From positions 186,001-250,000 of the forward strand of contig SAXG01000036.1 in assembly GCA_012932865.1 (NCBI GenBank): a DNA stretch of 64,000 nucleotides, written 5' to 3'. Shown one piece after another: positions 43,499 to 56,145 of this stretch. Source of the stretch: Amylostereum areolatum. Lineage: Eukaryota; Basidiomycota; Agaricomycetes; Russulales; Stereaceae. The position numbers and the translations under genes were made by a program. The notes beneath the pieces were generated by a model. It saw only the letters and a program-made list of their open reading frames with translations, did no database searches and was not told where the DNA came from. Within the stretch, counting starts at the first letter, position 1. Every line of letters starts with the position of its first letter.

Positions 43499-46400
43499 TC
43501 ATAACTTGCTGGACGAGAGCCCGCTCGACGCCTTCGCGTGCGCGTGTTTGACGGCGTTAAGGCGCTGTATAGGCTGCAACTTGCGTTTGATGTCGCGCAG
43601 GACAGTCGTCTTGGGATGCCAGTGCGGGAACGCATCACGCAAATCTGAGAAGGCCTTCGTGAACAGATGCGCTACGTGTGCGTCCGCGATGAGATCACGC
43701 AGGGCCCACGGTATCTGTCCGTCAAAAAGTCAGAAAACAACGTCCCGTCGACCCCGTCAGCCGTTGATTCTGTGCGCGCGCGCTCCGAAGCGGCGGACCG
43801 ACGCACCTCATAGTCGTTCTGTTCCGTGTTCGCATTGAACGGCTCGACGACGAGCTCCTGGGTGTTCCTCGAGGCCTTGGTTGGCCATGAAGAGGTAGTT
43901 GACGGCAAGCCTGTGCGAGAATCAGCCATCGTATCATCTCATCAGAGAAGTCGATAGGACGCACGAGTAGGTCTCCTAGCTCCTCGTACGCCGTGGAGTG
44001 CCCGATGCCGTTCAGTGACCCTGCGGTCCCCTCTGATAGGTGCGCGGCGAGCCCACTATCAGAAAGGCCTGAGTTGAGGATCCGAACGAGCAGGACCAGA
44101 AGATTCGTGAGGAAGTCCGATGAGCTGCGTGAAACAAGGGCCCCGTCAGCTTACGAGCAAATGAGAGGGAATGGAAAGCGAGAACACGCACTGGTACGCA
44201 TCGCCATCGATGTACAATGCTCTCAGAATCAGCGGATGGGACGCGGCGGTGAAGATGCCCGAATAGATGGGCACCACTTGGTCGTTGAGCGAGGCTACAT
44301 ACACCATCTTCGTCTGTCGTATCCCCTTTCTCAATCAGCGAAAAAAAGCTCCTGTAGGCCAACGACGCGCGATGCACTCACGCCATGGTCCAATACGTTC
44401 CGTAGCGCCTTGACGTAGCTCTTCGATACCTCGCTGTCCGTACTCTGATGATGGCACGCGACTTCGTCTCAGCAACCAAGGCGCGCGCTCGAGAGAGAAA
44501 TGAAAGCGCGTTTACCTGGAACTCGAACAGCTCTTTGGCGGCCGCGGATTCGAAGTACTGTGATGCGGGTCAGTTCGCGTGAGCTCGAAACACGCAGTCG
44601 GGGCCACGGACCTGGATATACGGCAACAGGAGCGAGCTCGAACTCAGATACCGCAGGGGGCCGAGGTGGATCCCGCACAGCGCCAAACAGCACACGCGTT
44701 GGGGTGAGGGGCTGGAGGTGAGGATGGCGCTCCCGCCGGACGTGACGGACTGCAGACGCCTTGCCGAGAACGATCAGCAACGCGTGACTGTTCGAATATG
44801 CTTATCCTGTATGAGACGGTCCAGCAGATGTGTGGAGACGATGGAGCCCTGGGAGTGCGTCGCGACCAAAATGGCGTCCGCAGCGTGCAGATCATCCATC
44901 CACTCCGTATTAGGCGGTCAGATTGTTATAGAGTCTGTAGCGGCGCTTGAGCTTCACGCTGGGTCGAAGGGTGCAACAGCAAGGAATACGTACTTTTCAA
45001 CTCGCTTGATTATCGTCCCTTCGCCTTCGAGAGGTATGGGGGTTATCTTATCCAGCTTGACGTCGTGCTTCTCCTGGAAGACGTCCAGCGCTTGGCACAT
45101 CATCGCGACGAACTTGCTGCTCGTCCCTGTCGGCTGTTCATCGTAATCAAACGCGAGAGCGATGAGCAAGCGCATCCAAGTGCAGAACAAACAGCGTTTA
45201 CCTCGCCAAGCACGCTCCGCATCATCGCGCCTGTCATGTCCCCCACCATTAGTTCATCGCAAGTGATCCAACACTTGGGGGGGAAGACGTACCAGGGAAC
45301 CAACCATGGATGCCGATCACCACCACGCGTTTGCATCCCCTCAGCACGTCAGGATCGAATGCACGTTCAGCCCATCGTGGACCAAGCCCGGGGAAGCGCC
45401 TTCCCAAAGTGCGCCAGCTCTTCCTCATCTCGCGCGCGCGCCCTGCCCTTGCCCTTGCCCTGCGCCTTCAAATAACACCCCGCTCACGAATCGCATCGTC
45501 TTCTGCAGCGTCGACGAGGGCTCCGCGGGGACCGTCGAGCGCGGGGGCGTGTCGAACGTGTCGTCCCAGGTCGGTAGAACGAGATTCGGCGGCGGAGGGC
45601 GCGGGTTTGTTGGTGTGGGCGAGGACCTGCCAGACGCCTTCGACGGCGCGGGTGACAACGATTTCCGCTTTGCTGCACCCGTTGGAGCAGTCTTCGGCCG
45701 GACTTGCTTGGAGGAAGGCCTGCCATCGCCCTCTGCCTTGGGAGCCGACTTGACTTGCGTGCTGACCTGCTTACCCGCCGGCTCGGAGGCGACCTCCGAC
45801 GTCGCCACAAGCATCGGCTCGCGCTCCTCTTCGGCCTCGACGTCGACGTCCATGACCTCCATCCCGTTCTCATCGCGCTCGCCATCCGTCACTCGTTTCG
45901 CCGCGAGCGTCCTCGAGGTGAAGAAGGACGCCCACCCGGGCAGGTTCGTCGTGATCGTGTTCTCGATCGGATTCGGGAGGTCGTTGGGTGGCGGAGGTCG
46001 GGGTTGGTCTGCGGGCACGGGTGCGGGTTTCTCGTCGCGCGCGAGCGCTTCCTCCTTGACCGCTTCCGCAGCCGTCATCCCGGACGCAGCGTCGTCCCCG
46101 GGCTCGGCGGGTGCTGCGGGTTGCGACGCGTACCACGCCCACGGCGTGTACCACGAGCTTGACGCCTGCGTATCCTGCGAGCGGGCGGACATCGCCTTAG
46201 TGTGCGGGGGGGCCTCAGGGATCGGAGCCTCTGCAGTTGGTGGTACGATGGGTGCGTCCGACGGCGCAGCGTTGGTAGGCGTGTCTGACGAGGGGTGTTC
46301 AGGTTCGGGGCCCCGGCTGTGGTGTGTCCGCGTCTGTGGAGGAAGACGCCTGGGGACTGGAGGTCCAACCGACGAGGCCCCACCAGGAGGAGTTCGAGGC

Positions 46401-48319
46401 TGACTGGTCTTCAGGCTTCGGTGCGAGGGATTCGGTTTCTTGATCGTCTGGCGGTGTACCGGTATGGGGAGCTTCCGCTGAAGAGGTACGATGAATAGAC
46501 GAGACGATGGCGAGCGGTGGAAAAGTACTGACCAAGAGACGTCTCATCGCTGGATCGTTCAGCCTCTGCAGGCGCCATCGCAGGCTGCGTCATGTCGCGG
46601 ATATCCACCGCCTTCGCTGACGCTAGCGCCTTGTCGAGCGGCACCTTGGGACGGCCGAGCAACGGGATGCTGAGCGAGAAGCGGCTGGATGAGGGGTTCA
46701 GCGAAGAGAGCCGTTGGTTGCTGTCCTCCGACACCGCGGGCGGCGAGGGAGCGGGGTCCGACCGAGCCACGGGTAGCTTGGGCACCTCCTCATCAACGGA
46801 CATAGGTGCTTGGGGCATTGGCGGCGCAGTCGGCGGGCTTTGCGAGGCGGATGGCGGGGGAGAACGCGTAGGCGAGGTGAACCAGGACCGTTTGGACGGG
46901 ATCTTGACAGGCTGAGAGGGCTGTGGTTCGTTGGACGTCGTTTGGGCAGGCCCTGAGAGCGGCGGCGTTGGAGGCATGACATTGAGCGCGGGGGACTCTT
47001 TCTGAAGTTGACTTTCAGAACCGTCGGATACCTTTGTCGCCGGAGCGGCGGCGTCGGCGGGGACGGGGACGGGGACGGGAGCTTGGGGAGCGGTCTCCGC
47101 CGATCTTCCGCTTGAAAGACTGCCGAACCAGCTACGTTTAGGTGCGAGCCTTTGTACAGGTTCAGATGAGGTCTTGTTGGACAGAGGCGTCGTAGCGGTC
47201 GGGGCGGGTTCTCGAGGTGCTATGATCGATATTAGTGCCACGTGAGGTAGGGAAGCCGATGTAGGTGCGCACCAGGATCGGCAGGCGTGTTATCACGAGC
47301 TGGTGGGAGCTCTCCACCAACTTTGACGATATCTTCCCCACGCTTCTGTTTGCCTTGCGGGCCACTATGTGCGAGAACAGTTGTGCGTTGGGGTGCTTGG
47401 ATTAGGTATGACGGCGTTGGAGCTGGGGGTGTCGGTGCGACGGTAGGCGTGGGCGCTTCAGGTGCATGGGCGTGAGCTTGGACATCAGGTTCTGATGGGC
47501 CTAATGACGACTTGTCTTCCTTCTGCAACGAGATAGAGGAGAACCAGCTCCGCTTGTGGGATTTCGGGGGAGAGGTGGAGATGGAACCCGAGACGTTTGT
47601 GGTGGGCGTTGGAGAAGGTGGAAGTGTTGGGGTCGTTTCGGAGGCGATTCTGGGAGCTGGATCTACGTGCGTTCACGTCAGTCACGGCATAATAAACCAC
47701 GAGATAGCAGATGGCTGCAAGTACCGCCGGGGAGACACTGCATCCTGGCTTTCCCCGAACCAGCAAACATGGAAGAATTTCCAGAAAAGCATGCAAAGTA
47801 TCCAGGTGATTCAATCACCTCCCTCTGTCCCCTCCCGGCAGGGATGACGTTCCAGTGTAAAATGCGAATCACAAACTGGGATGGCTTACCTTGTTCATGC
47901 TGAGTGCGTCCGGGTGCATCCGCTGAATCAATCGAGGATTTGTTCCCACATGAAACATCTGAGGGACCCCCGGGAGTTGTCTGGGTCGTAAGTTCTCCGT
48001 TGATGGGAGCCGACATGTCACCCGGTCCATCTTCCGCCACCTGCCCGCCTCGTTTCGTGGGCGGATCCACAGCCACCTCAGCTTCCTGCGGTAGATCTTC
48101 CGCCTCCTTCGTCGGACTTTCGCTCTTGAGAGAAGAATCGCTCGCCATGCTGAGCAAGGGTAGATGACTGGTAGCAGGTGGCAGCGGTGCGCCTGATTCG
48201 GCTTGGGCGAGAACCAAGGACAGGGACGAGTGTGCGGTCTTCTTGGATAGGGACTTCCAGGGAACGTCTAAGCGTGGTGAAGAACGTCGAGAGCGTGAGG
48301 ACCGCGGCGACGAAGACAT
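43499..48319 (-). CDS. YML020W-like alpha/beta hydrolase, large fungal protein
   Basis: Related to the uncharacterised yeast YML020W family. The ATG at 48319 begins MSSSPRSSRSRRSSPRLDVP. A very long disordered Ser/Pro/Glu-rich N-terminal half contains repeated KRSWF motifs (KRSWFGSLSSG, KRSWFTSPTRS) and a WYTPWAWYASQP segment. The catalytic domain follows: VVVIGIHGWFPG, GTSSKFVAMMCQALDVFQ, PLEGEGTIIKRVEK, then DDLHAADAILVATHSQGSIV with the nucleophile elbow HSQGS (about 44850), MVYVASLNDQVVPIYSGIF with SHPLILRALYIDGD (about 44210-44330), and VEPFNANTEQNDYE. The tail DLRDAFPHWHPKTTVLRDI ends ASSGLSSSKL at 43499. About ten short introns. The catalytic core is intact; substrate unknown. Confidence 0.82.
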
Positions 48320-48871
48320 GAAATGGGGGGATAGTCGTGAGGAGGCGGTGGTGGTGGTGGTGGTGGTCGCAGTGACCTCGAGCTCGAGCGATGTGCGCGC
48401 GATGCACGTTTACGGCTATTCGTGGATTACGTCACTCGTTGGGGGCGTTCGAACCGTTGAAACGCGTTCGACTCGTCAACCGGTTGGCGACGAACTAGTA
48501 AGTAGTGCACAGTCCTTGCAGACGTTCAAAGTCTTCGGTACCTTTTCGTTCGTTCCTTCTCTTCTCCCAAACCTCTCCAGAACACACGGAACGGGACCAT
48601 TTATACCCTGCCCTCAGTCCCTCCGTGTCGCTTCCCTGGTTCTTGCCCCACGAACGGATGTCTCACATTGGCCCACGTGGCGATCGAGATCACCGAAGGG
48701 TCGTAGACGCCATGAACCGACCAATCGCACGCTTCGCTTCCCCACTCTCTTCCCGTCAACTGACCTGCCACAATCTACCCCGCTTGCAATTCGCCTGCAA
48801 TTGCCCCGAGCGTTGACATACGCCCCGGCCACGTCGACCTCGTCGAATTCCCCTCTTTCGTTTGAACCACC
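48320..48871. promoter_or_regulatory. Divergent promoter region between two housekeeping-type genes
   Basis: 552 bp between the ATG of the YML020W-like gene (minus, 48319) and that of the IML2-like gene (plus, 48872). A GGTGGTGGTGGTGGTGGT run lies at about 48347-48366. No clear TATA box near either start. Confidence 0.45.
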
Positions 48872-51800
48872 ATGTCTGCCACCAACGAAATCAACGGAGT
48901 TCACTCCACCAAAGAGCTCGCGCCCCCGACCACCAAGTGGCCGTACCGACCGACCGACGCCCTCGACGACATCCCCGGCGTCGCCTACGCCCTCGACACC
49001 TTTCTCAAGTCCAAGATGGTCGAGAGCGAGGACTACTGTCACTCCAGTGACCCCACCAAGTCCGTCGTCTTTCCCCCTATCGCTCCGCCCCAGCTCACCC
49101 CGCGCTCCAGAGAGCGCCTGTACTTCGCGACCGGCTTCGGCCTCATCCAATGCGTCAAGGCGCTCATGTCGTACGAGGACGAGGTGCGTGTTTCGCATTT
49201 TCCGAACGACCTCGCGTTGACGCCGCGCCGAAGGACCTCCTCGCCGCCCTCGGGCACACCAAGCACGGCAACACGATCGCGATGCAACATAGAAAGAAGG
49301 CCGCCTCTCTTCCCTGGCGTCTCGCGGGCTACGTCACCGGCTCGACCGGCGTCGGCTGGATACAAAGCATGACCCCCGTCGAGCGTCACGCGGAGCTCGT
49401 CTACGCCGAAAGTCTGTTCGAAAAGGTGCGTTCGCATGTCTGCTTGGAGGGCGTGGACGGTGGAGATGCATTGTCATCATGCGGGCCGGTTTGCAGGCGA
49501 GGTCGGAGGAACGGACAGTTGTCCTCACACAGTGACTGTCGGTCAAACTGCCAGGACAGGACATGGGATACTGGGCTCGTCTGCTCCCTAATTTCTGGAC
49601 AGGAAATGATGAAGAGTGCCCCCACGTTTTCTCGTGCGCTTCCCTGCCTGATGGGGAAAGCTCTCGAAAAAGCGTGGGGGCCGTCAAAGGTCTTTGCCCG
49701 TCTTTACCATTTTCCTGTCCAGGAATATGTGGGATAACGATGAATGAGTTCGGAGTCACTACCCTCGCCTTTTTTCGTTAGGGTAATCGTGGTTTACTGC
49801 GAGAAGGGCTCTCGTGGCGGCTCGACCTTGCACTTGACATGGCGGAAACCACTTTGGAGTCAAGTGGCGACAGGGTGAACTGTCGGCGTGTGCCAGCGAA
49901 ACCCCGAGGATGACTCGATCGTTCTGTCCATCCTTATCTTCCGTCTTCCTTCCGTCTCCCTCTTCCCATCGCTTGCCATCCTCATACAACACTTCACAGG
50001 CCCTTCTCGGCATCGTCTATTCCGGCGACTGGCTAGCCTTCATCAAAGAAGCGTGCGTCTCGCCCGCCGCCTTTCCGTAACAGCACGCTGACGCCCGCGC
50101 ACATCCCCAGGCTCAACATGCGCACGACGATCCAAGTCTACCGCCAGCTCGGCAAATACATCGACGCCCTCGACGCCGAGGCCCACAAGCGCGGCGAACC
50201 CGAGGACGCCTCCATCGACGTCCACTTCCGCTCCGGCGTCTACCTCGGCGTCGGCATGTCCAACCTCATCCTCAGCCTCATGCCCGCCCGCCTGCTCACC
50301 ATCGTCGAGCTCTTCGGCTACAAGGGCGACCGCAAGCTCGGGCTCGAGCTCCTCCAAAGGGCCGGCGGTTGGTCCAACGAGCGCCCGGAGCCGTCGGTCA
50401 GCCAGGGTGCGTGCGCTCGCTCCCGCCGCGGTGGGCCTCTTCCCGGCTGACGGGTGCTTGAATCAGAGGAGGAGGGCGTCCGCCGGAGCATCTGCGACAT
50501 GGCGCTCCTCATCTTCCACCTCGTCCTCTCCAGCGTCACCAGCGAAGGCGTCGACATCACCATGGCCCAGAAGATCCTCGACTGGAACCTCCAGCGGTAT
50601 CCGCAAGGTCTGCCGCCCGTCCCCTCTCTCCCCCTCGTTCCCCGCTCACGGCCCCCCCCGCAGGCGTCTTCTTCCTCTTCGGCGAGGGCCGCGTGAGCAT
50701 GTGTCGGTCGCAGCCGAAGAAGGCGATCGAGTGCTACCTGCGGGCGAACGCGGCGCAGACGCAATACCGCAACCTGCACCACGTCTCCTTCTGGGAGATG
50801 GCGATCGCGAACCTGTCGCTCTGGGAGCTGCCAGAGTCGCTCAGGTGCTGGCGCAGCCTGCACGAGGAGTCCACGGTGGGTCTCGCCCTTCGTTTTCCGC
50901 GCTGGGAGGTGCTGACGCTCGCGCGCGTCGACCAGTGGTCCAAGGCGATCTACGCCTACGGCACGGCGGCGGTGCTCCTCCAGCTCGGCGGGGACGAGAA
51001 CCAGAGGGAGGCGATGAAGCTCGTGGCGAAGGTCCCCGAACTCCGACAGCGCATCGCCGGCAAGTCCATCCCGCTCGAGGTAAACCCCTCCCCCTCCCTT
51101 CTCATCCTATCCACGGAACCGACCGCTCTATCGCGCAGAAATTTGTCGCCCGCAAGGCGCGCAAGGCCCAGGCGCAGAACGGCCGGCTGTGTCTCCCCGC
51201 GCTCGAGCTCGCGGCCATCTATGGCGGGGTCGCGCACGCGCCCCGGGAGGCCATACTGTCGCGGATGATCCCCCTCATCGAGAGAACTCTCGCGGAGCTC
51301 AAGACGCACTCGGCCACCCCAGCGTCGTATAATGGCGGTCAAGGGTACTGGGACGACCTATGTCTCGCACGCTACCTTGAGGGCCTCTGCATGCGCTTCG
51401 TCGCCTACCCTGTAAGCGCGCCTCTCTTCCCTTGCACCGCGCTGAGTCGCCGGCGATCTAAGGCTGATTACGAATGTGTTCGCCAGGATCCCGACGCGCT
51501 TTTCGACCCCGAGGAGGAACTGGCGATCTCTCAAGCAGACGCAGCCGCGCGCGCCCTCGCGGCGTTCGAATCGGTGTTCGCGAACGGGCCGCGCATCGAG
51601 CTTGACCACTACCTGGTGTACATCTCCCGTGCGTGCTCTCGTGTTCTTCGTCCTCCGGAACACGCCTTGGCTCACCGCGTTTCCGGGGCAGATTTCGAGT
51701 ACGGCCGTCTGCTGGCGTATGAGGGCGAGAAGGCCCGCGCGCGCGAGCAGTTTGAGCTCGTGTACTCCGGCAAGCCGCTCGAGGTGAACGCCGCGGGACG

Positions 51801-52002
51801 CAAGGTCCGTCCTCCCGTCTTCCTATCCCCACGATGCGCTCGCTGATGACCTCTCATGCACAGGGCAAATATAGCATGGAGGTGCGTCTACCCAGGCCTT
51901 GTGCGCGCCGGATGGCTTCAGCTGACTTGTTCACGGCAGAGCGGACTCCATTTGCGTACACACGCGGCGCTTGAGGCTCTCGACCACAACAGACAGGTGT
52001 GA
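48872..52002 (+). CDS. IML2/TTC39 family protein (PF10300-like)
   Basis: Homolog of yeast Iml2 and animal TTC39 proteins, helical-repeat (TPR-like) proteins; Iml2 is linked to lipid droplets and clearance of inclusion bodies. MSATNEINGVHSTKELAPPT opens at 48872. In order: IPGVAYALDTFLKSKM, FATGFGLIQCVKALMSYEDE, WRLAGYVTGSTGVGWIQSM, a long intron (about 49430-49998), ALLGIVYSGDWLAFIKEA, LILSLMPARLLTIVELFGYK, GDRKLGLELLQRAGGW, LLIFHLVLSSVTSEGVDI, FFLFGEGRVSMCRSQPKKAI, NLHHVSFWEMAIANLSLWEL, IYAYGTAAVLLQLGGDENQ, GQGYWDDLCLARYLEGLCM, LDHYLVYIS, FEYGRLLAYEGEKARAREQ, and the last small exons GKYSME and SGLHLRTHAALEALDH to the stop at 52000-52002. No frame break seen. Confidence 0.85.
49592..49726. 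repeat. Hairpin-forming inverted repeats inside an IML2-gene intron
   Basis: Outer arms TTTCTGGACAGGAAATG (from 49592) and its imperfect complement ATTTTCCTGTCCAGGAATA (to about 49726); inner arms GCCCCCACG (49618-49626) and CGTGGGGGC (about 49673-49681). They lie in an intron roughly ten times longer than its neighbours, so this may be a small foldback element that enlarged the intron. Confidence 0.65.
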
Positions 52003-52939
52003 GGGCCGCGATGGGCGACCGATATACTTCGCCATGGACGCGTTGGACTTTGTCCGTATCGTTATATCCTCCCCTGACCCTCAGCTTCTGCACCGGACTA
52101 CGCCTGCATTTTACTTAGTGCCGATTGATATACGCTCTCGTTATATACTGACTGTACCATATTCACGCCATCGCCGCATTCGCCCCCTCTGTTCGCTCTG
52201 GATCCATCTCTCGCCATCATCCCTGTTTCCGCGCCTCTGTACAGTATCTCCTTCGCCTTGTTGTGACACCCTCCTATCTCGTCGTGTATACAGTACGGTA
52301 TGCAGAGCGTACCCGTGTTGGTGATGCCAACTTGTCATGGATACCTTGTGGCGCGCCCGCATACGCCGTCGGGTAATTCCGTGTCATCCGCAGATTGCCC
52401 GCCAGCTCTCAGCCAGTTGAGTCAGACCTTCTCCAGCGAGGTGACTCCGTACCGTACCGCGCCACGATTATAACACACATCCAATGCCTAAGAGATGGAG
52501 GGCGAGTGGGGACAACTCAATGGATTGGACAAATCGATACACAGATACCGCGTCCTCTGTTCGACGTTCAACGGTCAAGCTTCAAGCTTCACGTTCGAAA
52601 CCCCGGTACGTGAATAGTCATATGCAAACCGAGTTTGTCGAGACATCGGACGTTGGTGATTCGGATGAACGTGGTGGGGAAACCGAGGGTACTTCCCATG
52701 ATGTCAGCAAGCTGAACGGAAGACAGGAAATACACGAGACAGGAAGGAAGCAGAGGGAAGGAAACCTGACGTGAAACCTATGATCATTCGAAGGTTATGT
52801 AGAGGATCCTGAACTTGAGAAGGTTGACGAAAGTGTCTCGTCTGCCTCTGGGAGACTAAGGTTATGCCGTCCGAGTTGTCGTCATCCTCTGGATCCAAAG
52901 GCTGGCGAGCGCTCACATCACGTCAGTCCCACCCATGCC
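52003..52939. other. Intergenic, no gene recognised
   Basis: About 0.94 kb between the convergent IML2-like gene and the coding segment at 52940. Weak ORFs only (for example 52484-52774), without recognised features. Confidence 0.4.
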
Positions 52940-53275
52940 TCAAAGAATGTAACACACCTTTGAAAGTTCTTGATATACAGCGCCTACGGGGAGCAACTCG
53001 TCTTCCTCGTTCAAAGGCATGATGTACTCGCGATTCTCCTCGGATACAGACTTGATATAGCTTGGTAACCTTTTCGAGCACGCTCACAGCAGAGTCAACA
53101 TGAATCGACTTGTCATCCCGACGAACATACCCATCCCACCGCCCTTCTCGATCCACTCGTTCGCGTCATTCAACACCGCCAGCACCCCCTTGATCGCCTC
53201 ATTCTTCTTCTCGCCTTGCGCGAACACCGCCTTCAACTTGGCCCGGCCAAAAATCTCTCCCGCACGGATCCACGC
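52940..53275 (-). CDS. Coding segment downstream of deaminase D2 (possible extra exons)
   Basis: A clear coding stretch: AWIRAGEIFGRAKLKAVFAQ, KKNEAIKGVLAVLNDANEWI, EKGGGM, then (after a 47-bp intron with donor GTATG) ACSKRLPSYIKSVSEENREY, IMPLNEEDELLPVG and AVYQELSK, reading into a stop at 52940. An acceptor (AAAGTTCAG) precedes the first residue at 53275. A strong donor (GTAAGC) lies in the last D2 exon at about 53413, in the right phase to splice here, so this may be the C-terminal end of D2. Otherwise it is a remnant of another gene. Domain not recognised; helical. Confidence 0.45.
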
Positions 53276-53401
53276 CTGAACTTTAAACAGAACGACTATC
53301 TTCTGTTTGAAGGCTGGCTACGAGAGACTAGCCTGAACCACTCACGAGACCTTGCAATATTTGCAATGCTTACGAGCAAGAAAGGGACCCTTACACGCCG
53401 A

Positions 53402-55495
53402 TCACTCGAAGCTTACTCCGAGTGTGTCGACATCGGAATCGACCTCGCTATCGTCGGGTTCATTGTTGGGTTTGATAAAACTGATATCCTATAACGTGCG
53501 TCAGTCAAAACTACCGCCCCCTCCCGAAGAAAGGAGGAGTACCGTTGTTTGAAGGTCAGTATCCTCCCAGTCTCTTTCTTCTTCGTCCATCGTCGTGGCT
53601 CTTGGTGAGCTCTGTGCAATGGCACTTTGCCTGGCACCGCCTGGCTGGGACACAAGCTCGGCGATCCTCTGGAGAAGCGTCCGAAGCATTTCTTGCACCG
53701 CCTCCACGGGGACCCCCACAGACGGCGCAGGCCACTGGAAGACAATACCGTGCGTACTCCCCAAGACGAACCGGTGGCCCTGGTTCTGGAAAAATTGGGA
53801 TAATTGCCAGCAGCACCAGCAGCACTTCTTTGACACCCCTATCGGACTACGCACCTTCCAATACCGATTTAAGCATGTTTCACGAACAACAGCGCCCCAG
53901 GATACACTCACAGATCGGTCAGATTGGGACTCGCCCGATGTGGCGCGCATAAAGCCCATGAGTACGGATTCTGCATGCACAGGCACGTAGTGAGTCCCAG
54001 GTTTCAAGCTCGGGACTTTATAAAGCGCATCCCTTGCGTCGTCACGGCCGTCTTGTTGGACGCGATCGAGGACCATGTCGCGGAACTCGGAAAGATTGTC
54101 TTCAGTGACGCGGATGGAGGCCCGCGCGGCGCAAAGGACGGTCACGACGACCGGCTGTTTGACCGCGGTGATTTTCGCGGAGAGGAAGCCGACCGAATGA
54201 TACCATGCACAGATTGTATTGAAATAACGAGTGATTTCATTGGCGCGGCGGGCCTCCTCTTGCATATCGTCACTTGGGCTTGGATCGGCTAGGAGGTGTG
54301 AGAGTCGAATAGAGAATATGAATGCCACAAAACATACGTATATGGTCATTACTAGCATCGCTTGGCTCGGACGCAGAGTGGTTGGTGTTAACAGAAGGCA
54401 GGGGGATCGCGCCGGGGCTTGAACGTCTGAGCCGGCTCTGAACTCCGTTGAAAAAGGTCATGAACGATATATCTGTGAGGAACATGGAGATGATTGATGT
54501 CTTCAAGAGTATCGCAAAAAGCTCCATGGACTTGGCCAACTCTATACATTTATTGGGGGATAAGGCTTGAACTCGTTCCCCGGTCACGAGGAGCGCCTCT
54601 ATCTTTCGGAATACTTCGACGAATATCTTGATCCAGACGCGCACGTTGCCTGCATTGGCAATAAACTTGCTAGGGTGTTCGACGTCGCGGGGGATCGATT
54701 CCGCAGCTAAACGGTTTTGAAGGGCCTTCCGATTGCGGAGGTCTACAGTCAGAGGAAGGAAGGAGAGCGCGGATGGGTTTCCCGCACTGCACCACTCCTG
54801 AATAACCTCAATGGGATGGTAGTTCCAGAGGATTCCGCCCTTCAAGATACGGCTGGCAATCTTGCGAAAAGCACGAAAGAGGACCAGAAGTATCCAGCGA
54901 TTAATCATCTGGTCGAGTGTTCGTCTCGTCGAGGGACTGTCGAGGGTCGCTATGTAAGACAGGATGTCAACGGTGTCTTGAATCTGTTCGAGGAATGTAG
55001 GATTTCTGCCAATCAGACGACCAGTTCAGTGGGAGGAACAGGATACATAGTGCTGTTCATGTCCACGTACTGTTCGTGACCCCATGACCTCAAAATCGCC
55101 TCTCCGTTCCCCTTGTTCGTAATGCGTATGACCCGGGGGAGAATCCCGCCCTCGGGTTCTGCGCGTTCCTTGTGTCTCGGGTTGCAAGTGTTGCGAGAGA
55201 CAACGATTGTAGTGTCAGCAGCATACACAGTAAGATGAGTCGATACAGCAATGCCAATCCTGCTCCCACTGGCGGAAACATCTTGATTCAACTCTGACTC
55301 GTCGGATGCTACGAGAAGCTGGGTCGCAAGGTGATGGTCGAGGAGAAGGAGTCCTTCCCTGTCGTCGGTCACAGCAATATCCTCTGGTAGATGGCAATTC
55401 CGCAGAGCGAGTCACGTAGCAAGAAGCAAATTGCGTTGTGCCTCCTTGAACGCGGGAGAGGGGGGCTGGAAGGTGTATGTGGACGGAGGAGTCAT
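53402..55495 (-). pseudogene. OTT_1508-like deaminase D2 (one nonsense codon)
   Basis: Full-length member of the fungal OTT_1508-type deaminase family (PF14441-like). MTPPSTYTFQPPSPAFKEAQ opens at 55495; TGA at 55412-55414 breaks the frame at codon 28. Later blocks: LLLLDHHLATQLLVASDESE, FLEQIQDTVDILSYIATLD, WILLVLFRAFRKIASRILKG, YHPIEVIQEWCSAGNPSALS, MFLTDISFMTFF, RANEITRYFNTICAWYHSV, then VPVHAESVLMGFMRA (HAE at about 53969-53977) and GVSKKCCWCCWQLSQFFQ (Cys-X2-Cys at about 53814-53827), FVLGSTHGIVFQWPAPSVGV, and an acidic end DVDTLGVSFE at 53402. The zinc-site motifs of a cytidine-deaminase fold are complete. If translation starts after the TGA, or the TGA is an assembly error, it could be functional. 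Substrate unknown. Confidence 0.72.
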
Positions 55496-56145
55496 TGTGC
55501 TTTGCGGAGAGTGTGCGTAATGGTGGGCCAATTGAAACCTTGAGATCTTGGGAGCCCGTTCGTTCGTGTGCCAACGTCATTCTTCAGAACCGTCAAAGAT
55601 AGACTTCAAAGGAGCCGAATCGACCGATACATAAATAACGTTCGTTTGACCGTTATGTAACGGTTAACACTGAATATCTTTTATCTAATCCTGCACCGGA
55701 TTCAGAGGCTGCAGTCTTTGTTCGTGCTACGCGTACGCTCTCAGAAACCGAAGCAGGGATGGAACTACCAGTTCAGGATAACAAAAACTGGCACGCTTCG
55801 CTACCGCGACCATTTCTGAAAAAGTACCAGGATACGGATCAGTAAGTTCAGCCTCGAAGAAGCCGCGCGTCCCCATCCGCTGCAAATCCGCTGCCACTAT
55901 TTCGGTCTTTCAGTTACCCATTCGACAACGCCATCTGATCCAGGACCCCATTATTTTTATGTGAGCATGTGTCCCCCGGGAAAAGAGAGGTATTTGGAAG
56001 GCTGTATCTCACAGTAGTTTCGCGGAACGCCTGAGGTACTGTTGAGCGTTCCAAGTTGGGACGCTCAACAGTAGCGCGTAGCATCTGCGGCATAGTCGAC
56101 GCCTAGGTTTTCATCCACATCGGCTATGCGAGATGTTGTAACACC
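55496..56145. other. Region between deaminases D2 and D3
   Basis: About 650 bp holding the D2 upstream region and, at 56037-56073, a hairpin. No further deaminase coding sequence; the catalytic half of D3 is missing from here. Confidence 0.45.
56037..56073. repeat. Short perfect-type hairpin near the D3 truncation
   Basis: TACTGTTGAGCGTTCC, a 5-nt loop, then GGGACGCTCAACAGTA: 15 of 16 pairs. It lies about 70 bp beyond the 3' end of D3. Confidence 0.8.
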
